64,000 bases of DNA from Eriocheir sinensis (Eukaryota > Arthropoda > Malacostraca > Decapoda > Varunidae), in assembly GCF_024679095.1 (NCBI RefSeq), contig NC_066529.1, positions 5,470,866 to 5,534,865 of the forward strand, read 5' to 3'. A program made the position numbers and the translations under genes. Below the pieces are notes generated by a model. The model searched no databases. It saw nothing but the letters and a program-made list of their open reading frames with translations, and was not told the origin of the DNA. Positions 23,974 to 36,467 of the stretch are shown here, piece after piece; position 1 is the stretch's first letter, and every line of letters starts with the position of its first letter.

Positions 23974-24270
23974 GTGAACTTTTTTTATTTTTCTTATTCA
24001 AATGCCATTCCTTTCCATGCCATTCCTTTCCCTTCCCTTCCATTCTTTTCCTTTCCATTCCTTTCCTTTTATTTTCCTTCCCTTTCCTTCCTGTCCTCCT
24101 CCTTCCTTTTCAATTCCTTTCCTTTCTTTCCATTCCTTTCCTTTTCTTTCCCATTCCTTCCTTTTCTTTCTTTTTTTTCTTTACATTCCTTTCCTTTCCT
24201 TTCCCTTTCCTTCCTTTCCTCCTCCTTTCTTTTCTTTCTTTTCCTTACTTTTGCTACTCTTCTATTTATG
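23974..24270. repeat. Degenerate (TTCCT)n pyrimidine array
   Basis: TTCCTTTCC pentamer-type units with CATTCC variants fill about 270 bp. Both long plus-strand translations are Phe/Ser/Pro repeats. Confidence 0.88.
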
Positions 24271-24540
24271 AGTAGATAATGAACTTTTCTCTTATTCCCA
24301 ACTTCACCTACTCTCCCCTACTTTACCGTCCCTGTTTACTCCCTCCTCTCTACCCGTACTCCCTCTCTACTCCACCCTCACCCTCCTCCACCTGCCACTA
24401 CTCTTCTCTCCCTCCCTTCCCCGTCCCCATCCCTACCTCCACTTGAATGCCACTGAAACGACCATATCCATTTCACCTTCCTTCTCTCTCTCCCTCTCTC
24501 TCTCCCTCCTCCCCTCCCCTCCTGCATTTCTGGTACCTCA
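24271..24540. other. Pyrimidine-rich gene-free DNA
   Basis: CT-rich DNA ending in CTCTCTCTCCC stretches near 24485-24510. Confidence 0.6.
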
Positions 24541-24744
24541 ATATTTATGAGTTTGAAATGGAAAGGTGAGTGGTGTGATGAATAATGTGTGTTTCTCTCT
24601 CTCTCTCATGATGCTGTTACCTGGTTACTTGTTCTGCCACTCAAGATGCTGCGCTATGAGACGACGAGATGAGGATGCTGTGATGATGATATTTAAGATG
24701 AGGAAGATAATGATGATGGAAATTAGGTTGATGATGGTACTGAT

Positions 24745-24783
24745 GATGATGAGGAGGAGGAGGCGGAGGAGGAGGAGGAGGAT
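24745..24783. repeat. (GAT)n-(GGA)n patch
   Basis: GATGATGAT units lead into GGA units with a single GGC. Confidence 0.85.
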
Positions 24784-25198
24784 TATTACTGCCAACTTTC
24801 ACAATTTTCATATCACTTGTTGGTATATGTACTGTGATTCTCTTTTGCAACATTTGGTTAAGGGGATCTTTTTTTATCTCCCCATGGGTTGTAATACATG
24901 TCGGTGCGTAACAAACAAAGCAATCTGTTACTGGCTAAAGGTTTTCATACGGATAATACTCATGAAGTCCTTTAAGTCAAAATAAAACCGATTCAATCAC
25001 GTCCCATATTGTCCGTGCACTCTGTCAGAAGAAAAAGGGAATTATTGCTTCCCGTCGTAATGGTTTGATTCATCCCTCCAACATATAAATTTTGTGTTGC
25101 TTCAGCGCCCAGTCTATCTGTTCCAGTTTAACTTCCTGCTTCAGTGCATGAATAGTCCATGTTCCATCGCGTATTTCAGTATTTGTATTTCAAAAACT

Positions 25199-25453
25199 GA
25201 GATATTCTTAGCTCCCTTGTATGCCCAGACTAGATAGCATTATTTGATTTTTTATTTCCATTGCTGACATCACATTCCTCTTCACTCTTTTATACAGGAG
25301 CAGTGATTTGCGATATTTGAGATTTGCGATTGAGATTTGAGATATTCTTAGCATCCCTGTTTGCCCGGACTAAGAAGTACTATTTGACTTGAGATTTCCA
25401 TTGCTGACATTACACTCCTCTTAACTCTTTTATATAGCAACAGTGATTTGCGG
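25199..25453 (+). repeat. Tandem duplication, period 140 bp
   Basis: GAGATATTCTTAGC starts at 25199 and 25339. The copies share TTTCCATTGCTGACATYACA and ACTCTTTTATAYAG. The 3' end runs directly into a degenerate family S element. Confidence 0.85.
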
Positions 25454-25519
25454 GCTTTCTTTTCATTATTGTTTTCTAATTTAAGCCCTTGATCTCTTTC
25501 AATTTACTGTGAAAAAATG
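25446..25519 (-). mobile_element. Family S element, degenerate copy (reverse)
   Basis: Read on the minus strand it keeps the A-rich middle and AAAGCCCGC. The GGAGACAGCTC block is reduced to a GAAAGAGATC-like remnant followed by AAGGGC. Confidence 0.5.
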
Positions 25520-25728
25520 CAGGAATGATTCGTTGGCCATACATCTAAGCGGTGAAGCAGGCATCGCGTGTGGGGCAGCTCCCAGCGTGAGACAAGTGAT
25601 CACGACTTGGAAAAAAGCATCTGAAGGTCTCGCCGAAAGCACAGTCTATCGCATATCGCTGCCAGCCTCCTCAGCGCCTGTGACGACCGGCCGAGGCGGT
25701 CACCAGGGGCACCTAGCGGAGGTAATGA
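25520..25728 (+). other. Short GC-richer stretch with an unrecognised open frame
   Basis: A plus-strand frame that starts inside the preceding family S remnant (25509) runs to 25838. The first 70 residues have ordinary composition, then it runs into a GATGGT repeat that encodes Asp/Gly. A splice-donor-like GGAGGTAATG lies at the repeat boundary near 25720. No family is recognised and an exon is unproven. Confidence 0.15.
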
Positions 25729-25870
25729 ATGTTGATGATGGTGATGGTGATGGTGATGGTGATGATGATGATGATGGTATTAACGACGGCGAAGACGGTG
25801 TTGCTACTGAAGGTGTGGAAAATAATAATGATGGATAATCATGATGATGATGATGATAGTGGAGGTAAAG
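25727..25870. repeat. (GATGGT)n and GAT-rich patch
   Basis: GATGGT hexamers at 25733-25767 become GATGATGAT, with further GAT runs up to about 25860. Confidence 0.85.
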
Positions 25871-26214
25871 ATGATGATATACTACTGATTGTATTGATGA
25901 TGAAGATAAGTGAGAAGGGGAAAAAATAATGATGGTGATGGCAATAAAGACAATAAAAACAAGAAAACAACAACAATGAGTAATGAATACCACCGGACGC
26001 GAAGCAAACAAAAACAACAGCAAAAAAATGATACCTGCCAATAATTAAGCTTGATTTGCGAGGCTGCAGGTAAAAAAAATAAAAGAATGAAAAAAACAAA
26101 AGATTTTCATGCCGGCCGTAATCACAGACCCCTCGCTGGGACACGTAATTCTTGTCGTTCCAGAAACAAACAAACGAATAAACAAACACGATGGAGAATA
26201 ATATACGGGGGAAG

Positions 26215-26420
26215 GCGAGGGGGGGGGGGGAACGGAAGGGGATGGGAGAAAGGAAAGGGAAGGTAAGGGAAGGGGAGGGGAGAATGGAAAGGGGAGGGAA
26301 GGGAAGGGAAGGGGAGAATGGAAAGGGGAGGGAAGGGAAGGGAAGGGAAGGGAAGGGAAGGGGAGGGGAGGGGAGAAGGGAAAGGGAAGGGAAGGGGAGT
26401 GGAAGGCCGAAGAGGGGAGA
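26215..26420. repeat. (GGGAA)n purine array
   Basis: GGGAA/GGGGA pentamers after a G11 run. A duplicated block, GGAGAATGGAAAGGGGAGGG, appears at about 26279 and 26312. Confidence 0.88.
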
Positions 26421-27543
<1,123 letters not shown>

Positions 27544-27738
27544 CATTACCAAGAGGAACAGAAGAAAAATAAAAGTAAACCAAAAAGAGGGAGATCAAAA
27601 AATGGGAGGAGAAAGAATGAGAGGAAGAAAAGTGGGCGAAAAGTGAATGCAAAGAGAAAGGAAATGGAAGGAAGAATTAGAACAGACTGAAAGGGGGAGG
27701 AGATATGAGGAAGGGTTAACCAAGCGAGGAGAAGATAA

Positions 27739-27739
27739 A

Positions 27740-27770
<31 letters not shown>
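27739..27770. repeat. Compound (AC)n-(AG)n microsatellite
   Basis: Nine AC units switch into seven AG units. Confidence 0.93.
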
Positions 27771-27779
27771 CAAGCGAAA

Positions 27780-28600
27780 CGTAAATTGAGGGTTAACAGG
27801 TAAACGGAAGTGAAGCGAGAGGACTACCGAGAGAAGGGAACTGGAAATGCGAGACTGAGTGCATGATGAGGATGGGGAAGATAGGAAAGGGAAGACAAAC
27901 CACCTGGAATAGATAACCAAGAAGGGAAAGGGAGCGTGAAGAAGATGGGAAAGGAGACGAGGATGTAGAAGAAAGCAATGGGGAAATGAGGGATTACAGA
28001 AGATGGGAAAAGGAAGAGAACCCTGGAATAGAGAGAAAAAGAGAAGGGGAACGTGAAGATGGGAAGGGAGGTTATATAGTAGAGAGTAATAGGAGAGAAG
28101 GGAATGTAGAAGAGAGGTGAAGGGAACATAGAGACGGGAAAGAGAACGTGGAGAAGTTGGGAATGGAAGAGGAAATGTACGAGAGAGATGGGAAAGGAAA
28201 AGAGATTATAGGAAAGAGAGATGGGAAAGGAGAAACGAATGTAGAAGAGAGTAATGGGAAAAGAAAAGGGGACGTAGAAGAGAGGGATGGCCCGGGGAAA
28301 GGTGAAGGGAACATAAGAGAAACGGGAAAGGGAGCGTGGAGACGGTGGGAAAAGAGAAGAAGGGGATGTAGAAGAGAGGAATGGGAAAAGAAGAGGGTGT
28401 AGAAGAGAGGGATGGCCGGGGGAAAGGTGAAGGGAACATAGAAAGAGACGGGAAAGGGAACATGGAGAAGATCGGAAAGGAAAAGCGAATGTAGAAGAGA
28501 GTAATGGGAAAAGAGAAGGGGACGTAGAAGAGAGGTATGGCCCCGGGGAAGGTGAAGGGAACATAAAAGAGACGGGGAAGGAAATGTGGCTGCGGGGAAT
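27780..28600. repeat. Purine minisatellite, period about 125 bp
   Basis: The marker ATGGCCCGGGGAAAGGTGAA and its variants sits at 28286, 28411 and 28536, exactly 125 bp apart. Each unit also has GAAGAGAGTAATGGGAAAAG and GAGACGGGAAAGG. More decayed units extend upstream to about 28000. Minus-strand Phe/Pro/Ser/Leu translations of 246-323 residues follow the repeat. Confidence 0.88.
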
Positions 28601-28734
28601 GGGTAGGAAAACGGGAAGACCCAGTATTGAGGTGGCCGGAGGTTGCTGATTGATTTAATGTGACGCTGAATGAGAGTGAAAGTACGAGCAACCGGTAGAC
28701 TTGGTGATGCTGGCCGCCGTAGAAATAGAAAAAT

Positions 28735-29175
28735 AGATATAGAAAAAAAGATAGATAGATAGATAATGAGCAAAAAAAGAGAGGACACAGGAGAAGAGAT
28801 AATGAGCAAAAAGGGAAAGTGAGAGAAAGGAAAGAAAGAGAGACAGAGACATAGACAGACAGACGCAAGGACACACAATCAGACGGATAAATAAAACACC
28901 AGACAGAGAAGCAGACAACCAGGCAAGACAGCAGAAGCAAAGAGAGACAGACATGAAGGTGGGCAAAGATGGATACTGCCAGACACAGACAGACAGAAAA
29001 AGACAGACAAACATATATACAATCAAACGCCATGCAGATAACCACCCATGCACGACACACATAAACAGAAACCCAGACAAGCAAATAAAGACAGACTAAC
29101 GCAGCTACAAAGAAAGAAAGAGACAGAATAATGACCAGACAAAGAGACGGAAAAAGACAGACACACAACACAGGC
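28735..29175. repeat. GATA/CAGA-rich low-complexity block
   Basis: GATAGATAGATAGATAATGA near 28750 is followed by many CAGACAGA and CACAGACAGA units. ATAATGAGCAAAAARRGA occurs twice, 36 bp apart. Confidence 0.75.
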
Positions 29176-29538
29176 ATGAAGACGTTAATGGCTTCTGAGG
29201 ACCAAAAAACAAAGAGGAGGTCTATTCAGCATTTCTTTGTCATGCACGAAACGTTTTAAATTGCCGTTGTGACCTTAATAACATCGAAGTGGTTACTGAT
29301 GGTCGACGCTGATGACAATGAAAAAAAAATTAGCAGGTGGAGGGTTGAATGAAGCAATGAATAAATGTTGTCCAATAAGTGGAATAAATATTGGATGAAC
29401 AGAAACGACGTGAAAGTGATATGTATGCATGTGTCTCTGTGTGCTTATGAATAAATTATTGAAGTAAATTGATTCTCAGTTTTCCGGTCATATATATGTG
29501 TTGATTTAGTTTCTATCAGAGATGAAATTTATACACTA

Positions 29539-29540
<2 letters not shown>
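29176..29540. other. Gene-free unique DNA
   Basis: AT-rich mixed DNA without a frame, repeat or element that I can recognise. Confidence 0.5.

Positions 29541-29542
<2 letters not shown>

Positions 29543-29571
<29 letters not shown>
29543..29571. repeat. (AC)14 microsatellite
   Basis: A perfect AC run preceded by GCGC. Confidence 0.95.
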
Positions 29572-29573
<2 letters not shown>

Positions 29574-29691
29574 TACCAATGAAGGTGAAAGACTATATGT
29601 GTTGTTTTGAATCTGTGGTGATTAAAAAAAGCCTAATGAGGCAAAAAAAAAAAAAAAGACAGATGGGCAGATCCAGAAACAGAGTACAAGT

Positions 29692-29765
29692 CATCCATCC
29701 ATCAATCCATCCATCCATCCACTCATCCATCCTTCCAAACAGACAGACAGAAAAACAGACAGACA
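29692..29765. repeat. (CATC)n and (CAGA)n patches
   Basis: About ten CATC units with two variants (AATC, ACTC), then a CAGACAGACAGA patch. Confidence 0.92.
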
Positions 29766-30157
29766 AAGAGACATAAATCACATAAAAAATACTAAAAAAA
29801 AAACTAAAATAAAAAAACACATACAATAAAACCTGATAAAAAAAGACAACTAAACCACATGTGTGAATGAAGCAATTAACTGTAGCATCTTCGACTTAAG
29901 CGCGAGGAAAGTGAGCAACAATGGCATATAAAGTTAGCGGGTCATTGCAGCGTCAAGGCCAGTGGGCAGGCGGGTGGTCAGGCGGACAGACAACACCAGG
30001 GGACAGCTATGCAGCCCTGAAGGACGCCGGGCCGAGGGAAGGTGCGTGGGGGTGGGGTAGGGGGTGGGTGGGTGCAAGGCTGGGCACAGGCAAAACAAGT
30101 CTCTGGATTGACTGATAACTGTAAGGTCAGGTCAAGTGGATATGCTGAGAGAAAACT

Positions 30158-30266
<109 letters not shown>

Positions 30267-30465
30267 CACCCTTTAACCTTTAGTTCAACACATTTTTTTT
30301 TTTTTAAGGGAGTGACAACGGATAAATCTTTTACTGGTATATTAAAGTAGAGAAAATACATACAAGATAAATAAACGAGGCCACGAACTTCTTGGTAAAT
30401 GCAAATATAATAAAAGAAAAGCTACTCATTCATGAATTTGCTTTTATTACAGGCCACTCGCCGTG

Positions 30466-31120
30466 AATAAAAAGATGTACAATCACTGCACCCTGTCAGT
30501 GCTAACATATGATTCAGAAACTTGGCGCCTTCCAGATTATCTCGTGAGAAAGCTTAGAAAACTTCACAGGGAAATGGAGAGAAAACTGATGGGAATAACA
30601 TCACATAAAAGGAGAACAAATGATTGAGGAACAGAGAAAGGTGGACTATATTATAATGAAGATTGGGAACAAGAAATGGACTTAGACAGAACATCACATA
30701 CTTAGAACTGATGGAAATAACATCACATAAAAGGAGAACAAATGATTAAGGAACAGAGAAAGGTGGACTATACACTAATGAAGACTGGGAACAAGAAATA
30801 GACTTAGACAGGACATCACATACATAGAACTAATGGAAATAACATCACATAAAAGGAGAACAAATGACTGAGGAACAGAGAAAGGTGGACTATATTCTAA
30901 TGAAGATTGGGAACAAGAAATAGACTTAGACAGGACATCACATACTTAGAACTGATAACAGATGTAAAACGAAAGTGACGGAGTGGTAAAAGAGAAACTG
31001 TAAAGGTCACGGCGGGCAAAACCATGTCGAGAGATGGAAATAGAGCAATTTTAAACCCATAATGGAGTACACTAAGATTAGACGAAAAAAAAAAGAGACT
31101 ACACAAAGCCGGATAAGTTG
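30466..31120 (+). mobile_element. Non-LTR retrotransposon remnant, RT C-terminal region
   Basis: A plus-strand frame from about 30470 reads MYNHCTLSVLTYDSETW followed by LVRKLRKLHREMERKLMGI. This matches the pattern YNxCxLxVLTYGxETWxL..RKLRxxQRxMERxMLGI that I know from the C-terminal part of endonuclease/reverse transcriptase proteins of insect and crustacean non-LTR elements, probably RTE-like. In the next frame follow EEQRKVDYI and a WT-stop-TGH remnant of the usual KWxWxGHI motif. After the tandem copies comes DNRCKTKVTEW, again typical of that family. Stops, frameshifts and an internal 122-bp triplication show that it is dead. Confidence 0.8.
30584..30958 (+). repeat. Three tandem copies of 122 bp within the RT remnant
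   Basis: Units start at 30584, 30706 and 30828 with AACTRATGGRAATAACATCA. All three are more than roughly 90 percent alike by eye. Because 122 is not a multiple of three, each copy changes the reading frame of the reverse-transcriptase remnant. Confidence 0.95.
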
Positions 31121-31124
31121 AAAA

Positions 31125-31555
31125 AAAGGCCTTTGTTCTACAGTCAACCAGTAATGCCTAATGATGATATCCAACAAAATTAGGGAAATTATAACTATAT
31201 ATACGTGGATACCATTTCAGCTTTAATTAACGATACTCTTTTTCTTAGAATTTTAGGTACTTGAAAGCTGGATAATGAGAGGAAGAGCTCAAAGGGGTAA
31301 TAAGAAAAACATGTGATACGGGACGCGAAATACTCTTCATCGGACGCTCGTAACATCCCTCTACACACAAACAAAGGGATAATCATCGCCTCTCACGCCC
31401 CCACCAGGATATTACGAAGACCAGCTTTGTGACGTGGAGACAAAAAGCACATGCACTATACCTCTCATTAGCTGCTCTCTCTCTCTCTCACACTTACACA
31501 TGTTCCCTTCCTCTCGACAATAACTGTCTGCCTCACTCTAGGAATTAATAAAAGA
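31125..31555. other. Gene-free unique DNA
   Basis: AT-rich mixed DNA with a short TC run near 31476-31489. No feature is recognised. Confidence 0.5.
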
Positions 31556-31660
<105 letters not shown>

Positions 31661-31842
31661 TGACCCCCCCCCATTATCCAAGAGGCATACATTATATTCC
31701 CCGAACAACAATAACTGTACAACAAATATTGGCCTTTCCCACAATGTCTTGATGTCTCGAAAGCCTCAAATAAAACACACTCAGTCGCGCATCGTCAATA
31801 TTCTCCGTAAATCCATTAAGTATGATTCAGTATTCAGTTTGC

Positions 31843-31872
<30 letters not shown>
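31843..31872. repeat. (TC)15 microsatellite
   Basis: A perfect TC run. Confidence 0.94.
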
Positions 31873-31873
<1 letters not shown>

Positions 31874-31879
31874 ATAAGG

Positions 31880-32620
31880 CCCTCGCTCAGCATGTTAAGT
31901 ATCCCCAACGGTCACTAATGGATTTTGTTGCGCAAGGAAGAAACGGGAAGGTGGGGGATCAGCAACCTCCAATAGACCTAAAGAATTGACTGGTTGCTGA
32001 TGTCTCCGTATCCAGACGTAGTGGTGAAAGTACAAAGAAAAACAAAACTCCCAAGAAATTCAGAAGGTTATAGCAATCGCCTAACAGATGACGGACAGAC
32101 AATAAAAGGAAGAGTACATTAACCCAGAAAGTGTGGAATTCCAGGCCTAGACAGAACCAGATGTAAAGGAGACGTTAAAAAGCGTTTGCCGGAGGAAGGT
32201 GGCGGACACTAACTGAGACTGAGAGGTGGAAGACTTTAGAGGCCTTCGTCGTGCAGTAGAAGAAAAATGACTGATTATTATGATGACAGTGGACTCTTAC
32301 GTGTTTCATGTCTCACCATCGAACAAAAAGGAATTAGAATCAGCAGCCTCTTAGTCCTCCGGTGATTGCCTTTCTGTTCCTTTATATCCGAACTTTATGG
32401 AGCGATCAATAAAACCCTTAATTTAGTTTTTCCTTCTGTCTTTTTTGTTTTATTACGGTAGAAGGAGGCGGGTTAAGTTCACCGCGCCTGGCCTCTACGT
32501 TCTACGCGCTCCTGCAATACGTAAAAGAGAGCGCGTGATGGAAGAAAGGAATTAATCTCAAAAGTGTCTTAAGAGATTGTAAGTCTTGAAAAGTGCTGTT
32601 ATATATATTAAAACATCACG
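31880..32620. other. Gene-free unique DNA
   Basis: Mixed DNA with no recognised frame or repeat family. Confidence 0.5.
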
Positions 32621-32623
32621 TCA

Positions 32624-32757
<134 letters not shown>

Positions 32758-32833
32758 CCAGTATAAGCAAGGATCATTTTTACATATATTGCGCCTTGTA
32801 TCTCGGTCATAGGCTCTCCGGCTCTTCCTCCCA

Positions 32834-32857
32834 CCTCCTCCTCCTCCTCCTCCTCCT
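32834..32857. repeat. (CTC)8 microsatellite
   Basis: A perfect CTC/CCT run. Confidence 0.92.
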
Positions 32858-32989
32858 CGACGACCACTAGCTGCTGTTGCGGTGGAGACACGGTCAAGAA
32901 CAACGAAAGGAAAAGTGAGCGATAAATCAGAGAAACTCGTCCGTCTTACCTCCGTTTCGCCATTCCCAAATCTCGCTCGACCGGCTGAT

Positions 32990-33500
32990 AGGGAAGAAGG
33001 GAGGGGCGGGGGAAGGAGGGGGAGAAGGGAGAAGAGGGGATGGTGGGGGAAGAGAAGAGAAGGTAGGGTAGGGGAGAATGGGAGGAGAGATGTAGGGATC
33101 GTAGGAGAGGAAAGGGGTAGAGTGGGGAGGGGATTGTGGGGGACGGAGAGATGTGAAAAGGACGGAGGTATAGAAGAAGAGTAATAAGTGAAGGTAAGTG
33201 AAATGAAGAAATGGGAAAAGAAAACATAGGAGAGGAGGATAGGAGAAGGCACAGAAACTAAAGAAAGCGAAGGGAAGGAGGGAAAGGAAAAAGAGCGAAA
33301 GAAAGGAAAGGGAGAGAAGTGAAGATGAGGCAAGAGCAGAGATGGAAATTGAATAGGTAATGGAATGGAGGAGAAAGAATATTAGGGAATGTCAGGAAAC
33401 GAGCGAAGTAGAATGGGGCTGCCAACATAAGTGGAGCGGAGGAAAGGTTAGGAAGGGAAAGGGAACAGTTAGAGCTTAGAATGGATGGGAAAAAGTAAAG
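32990..33500. repeat. Purine-rich low-complexity block
   Basis: GGGGA/GGAGAA-type purine DNA. The 241-residue minus-strand translation across it also runs through the GA tract and is composition-driven. Confidence 0.75.
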
Positions 33501-33510
33501 GAATGGATTA

Positions 33511-33775
33511 GGGGGAGGCGGTGGCTGAGTCGTCAGAGTATCGGCCCCGTGTTCAGGAGGACGCGAGTTCAATCCCCGCCCGGTGCCACCAAGCTGGGAT
33601 TTTTGAGCCGCCGCCGAGTGGCTTCAAACTACCCACATGCTGTCCAGAAGACCACCTATCAACCCGGACTCTAGATTCTAGGATCAAAGATGAGCTCTGG
33701 GAGGGCAGCATGAGCCAATGCAAGATGGCGCCACTATAAACACTCGCCTGCGCCAGAACGGGCTGGGCCGATTAG
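33511..33775 (+). mobile_element. tRNA-derived SINE
   Basis: The head resembles a tRNA: GGAGGCGGTGGCTGAGTC contains an A-box-like TGGCTGAGTCG at 33522-33532, and a B-box-like GAGTTCAATCC lies at 33565-33575. These are the internal RNA polymerase III promoter boxes of tRNA-derived SINEs. The tRNA-like head is followed by a roughly 180-bp unrelated body. GATTAG occurs at both ends (33506-33511 and 33770-33775), a possible 6-bp target-site duplication. I recall highly similar repeats in decapod transcripts. It is not a functional tRNA gene because the cloverleaf is not complete. Confidence 0.82.
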
Positions 33776-33836
33776 ACGGGAATGGGTAAACTAATGAAAT
33801 GGAAGGGATAGAGTAAATGAGTTGAATGCAAGGGAA

Positions 33837-34976
33837 TGGATAAAGAAGTGGATTGGAAGGGAATGGATTAAGAAGTGGTTTGGAATGGATAAGGAAGTGG
33901 ATTGGAAGGGAATGGATAAGGAAGTGGATTGGAAGGGAATGGATTAAGAAGTGGTTTGGAAGGGAATGGGTAAAAAGTGGATGATTGGAAGGGAATGGAT
34001 AAAGAAGTGGATTGGAAGGGAATGGATTAAGAAGTGGTTTGGAATGGATAAGGAAGTGGATTGGAAGGGAATGGATAAGGAAGTGGATTGGAAGGGAATG
34101 GATAAGGAAGTGGATTGGAAGGGAATGGATTAAGAAGTGGATTGGAAGGGAATGGGTAAAAAGTGGATGATTGGAAGGGAATGGATAAAGAAGTGGATTG
34201 GAAGGGAATGGATAAAGATGTGGATTGGAAGGGAATGGATAAGGAAGTGGATTGGAAGGGAATGGATAAGGAAGTGGATTGGAAGGGAATGGATAAGGAC
34301 GTGGATTGGAAGGGAATGGATTAAGAAGTGGTTTGGAATGGATAAGGAAGTGGATTGGAAGGGAATGGATTAAGAAGTGGATTGGAAGGGAATGGATAAA
34401 GAAGTGGATTGGATGGGAATGGATAAAGATGTGGATTGGACGGGAATGGATAAAGAAGTGGATTGGAAGGGAATGGATAAAGAAGTGGATTGGAAGGGAA
34501 TGGATAAGGAAGTGGATTGGAAGGGAATGGATAAGGAAGTGGATTGGAAGGGAATGGATAAGGAAGTGGATTGGAAGGGAATGGATAAAGAAGTGGATTA
34601 GAAGGGAATGGATAAGAAAGTGGATTGGAAGAGGATTGGAAGGGAATGGATAAAGAAGTGGATTGGAAGGGAATGGATAAGAAAGTGGATTGGAAGGGAA
34701 TGGATAAGGAAGTAGATTGGAAGGGAATGGATAAGGAAGTGGATTGGAAGGGAATGGATAAGGAAGTGGATTGGAAGGGAATGGATAAGGAAGTGGATTG
34801 GAAGGGAATGAATAAGGAAGTGGATTGGAAGGGAATGGATAAGGAAGTGGATTGGAAGGGAATGGATAAGGAAGTGGATTGGAAGGGAATGGGAAAAGAA
34901 GTGGATTGGAAGGGAATGGATAAAGAAGTGGATTGGAAGGGAATGGATAAGGAAGTGGATTGGAAGGGAATGGAAG
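33837..34976. repeat. 27-bp minisatellite, about 42 copies
   Basis: The unit is GTGGATTGGAAGGGAATGG followed by ATAAGGAA. Variants include ATTAAGAA, ATAAAGAA, a 21-bp unit with TTTGGAATGG and a TGATTGG insertion. The variant GGGTAAAAAGTGGATGATTGG occurs at 33969 and 34155, showing a 186-bp higher-order duplication. Related single units lie upstream at 33490-33510 and 33785-33836. A unit of 9 codons without in-frame stops produces long repeat translations on both strands; I do not treat them as proteins. Confidence 0.97.
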
Positions 34977-35219
34977 AGAATGGATAAATAAGTAAAATAG
35001 AAGGAAATGGATAAAGGAGCGGAATGAAGATGAGAGTAAAGGAGTTAATTGGAACGAAGGTAAAAAGAAGTGGATGGAAAGGAAATAGTAAAAGGGGAAT
35101 GGAAGGAAAGGAGAAGAGAAGTGGAATAAAAGGGAAAAATGAATTGGAAGAGAAGAGGCAAAAAGGTGGATTAAAAGGAAATAGGTGAAGTTGAATATAA
35201 GGAAAAGAGTAAAAAGGTT

Positions 35220-35224
<5 letters not shown>
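34977..35224. repeat. Decayed purine repeat downstream of the minisatellite
   Basis: GGAAATGGATAAA, GTGGATGGAAAGGAAATAGT and similar units look like degenerate 27-bp monomers. Confidence 0.65.

Positions 35225-35299
<75 letters not shown>
35225..35299. repeat. (AC)37 microsatellite
   Basis: A perfect AC run of 75 bp. Confidence 0.97.
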
Positions 35300-35303
<4 letters not shown>

Positions 35304-35385
35304 ATTGATGCTAAATTGAGCAGCATTTGATCAGGTTTCCCATGGTTTTCATTTTCACAACGTTGCTCTTTTTTCTTTTTCTTAT

Positions 35386-35455
35386 CTTTTTTGACAGGGC
35401 AACAAAAATAAAATAAATAAAATAACCAAAAAAAAAGCCCGTTAAACGTTGCTCC
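35386..35455 (+). mobile_element. Possible degenerate family S element
   Basis: T-rich start, GACAGGGCAACAAAAAT, A-rich middle and AAAAAAAGCCCGTTAAACGT followed by TGCT. The core GGAGACAGCTCAA block is missing, so membership is tentative. Confidence 0.35.
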
Positions 35456-35514
35456 AGTAGAGAAAGTATGAGAGTTCAGAAGAGGTCAGTTTTCTCTTTT
35501 TTTTTATTGGTGGA

Positions 35515-35575
35515 AATGCATTATTAACTATTATTATTTATTATTATCATTGTTATTATCATTATTATTATTACC
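35515..35575. repeat. (ATT)n patch
   Basis: Imperfect ATT/ATC triplets. Confidence 0.85.
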
Positions 35576-36399
35576 AACACAGCCCCGCCACCTGCCCAGT
35601 GCTCATCAGATACAGAAAGCTAATGAATAATGTGAATCATGACGCTGCAGCAAACAATAAAGTAAAGCCACCAGTGAATGCGATTTATTTTTGTGTTTCT
35701 GAAAGGGACAAACGAAAGAGAGACAAAAAGGATTAGGATTGCAAAAGGTCATAAATAGTTTCCCTGTACAGTATTATTATCGAGCCGCGCAACTGTCGCA
35801 TACAATAATAGTTTAATAGTTTAATTGTTTAATAGTTAATAATTTACGAGTATAATCCCGTTAAAATGCACTACATTCTTTTAACGGGCAGGCAATTGTG
35901 GAGTTTCTATATTAATAACTGAAAAAGATAAATAATGATAAAAAAAAAATGCATGCGACTAATATTAAAATCAGTCACGAATAACATTTAAGCATTATAA
36001 AAAAAAAGCACATAGATAACACATACAATAGTTCCTCCTTGTGTGTGTGGGGGGGGGTGGGGGGGGGGGAAGGGAAATGCCTGCAGCAATACGTGAACAG
36101 TTGCGTTTTGGCCCACTCGTCACTGCCACACCAATGCCCGAGGAGAATTTGCGGAGGTCTCGGCAAGGATGGGACGTTATTATCGGGAGAAGAAGAGCGG
36201 CAAGGAGGAGGAACCCGGCGGAAGGGGATGCGTGTGTCTGCCAGCCTGTCAGTCCTTCCCTTGTTGTGATTCTTTTGTTTCCTGACTGTTTGCCTCTTCC
36301 TCTTTTTTTATATAATCACTGAATGCCATTACTAGAGGTGGAGGTTCGGACACAACGAGGGAGAAGACGGACGACGACGACGATGAGTGATGCAGACAA

Positions 36400-36400
<1 letters not shown>
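35576..36400. other. Gene-free stretch with a poly-G run
   Basis: AT-rich DNA, then GTGTGTGGGGGGGGGTGGGG at about 36041-36060, then GC-richer DNA with short plus-strand frames of no recognisable family. Confidence 0.5.

Positions 36401-36466
<66 letters not shown>
36401..36466. repeat. (GT)33 microsatellite
   Basis: A perfect GT run. Confidence 0.97.

Positions 36467-36467
<1 letters not shown>

Noticed and set aside
27824..29177. Minus-strand frames of 246-323 residues resembling hydrophobic membrane proteins
   Set aside because: They follow the 125-bp purine minisatellite and CAGA-rich DNA. The apparent hydrophobic segments are from complements of A/G-rich repeats.
33511..33590. A functional tRNA gene
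   Set aside because: A- and B-box-like motifs exist, but the acceptor stem does not pair and the sequence continues into a SINE body.
33684..35300. 538-residue minus-strand open frame with nine-residue repeats
   Set aside because: It is the translation of the 27-bp minisatellite plus part of a SINE and a CA microsatellite. The frame is also open on the other strand, and no non-repeat domain is present.
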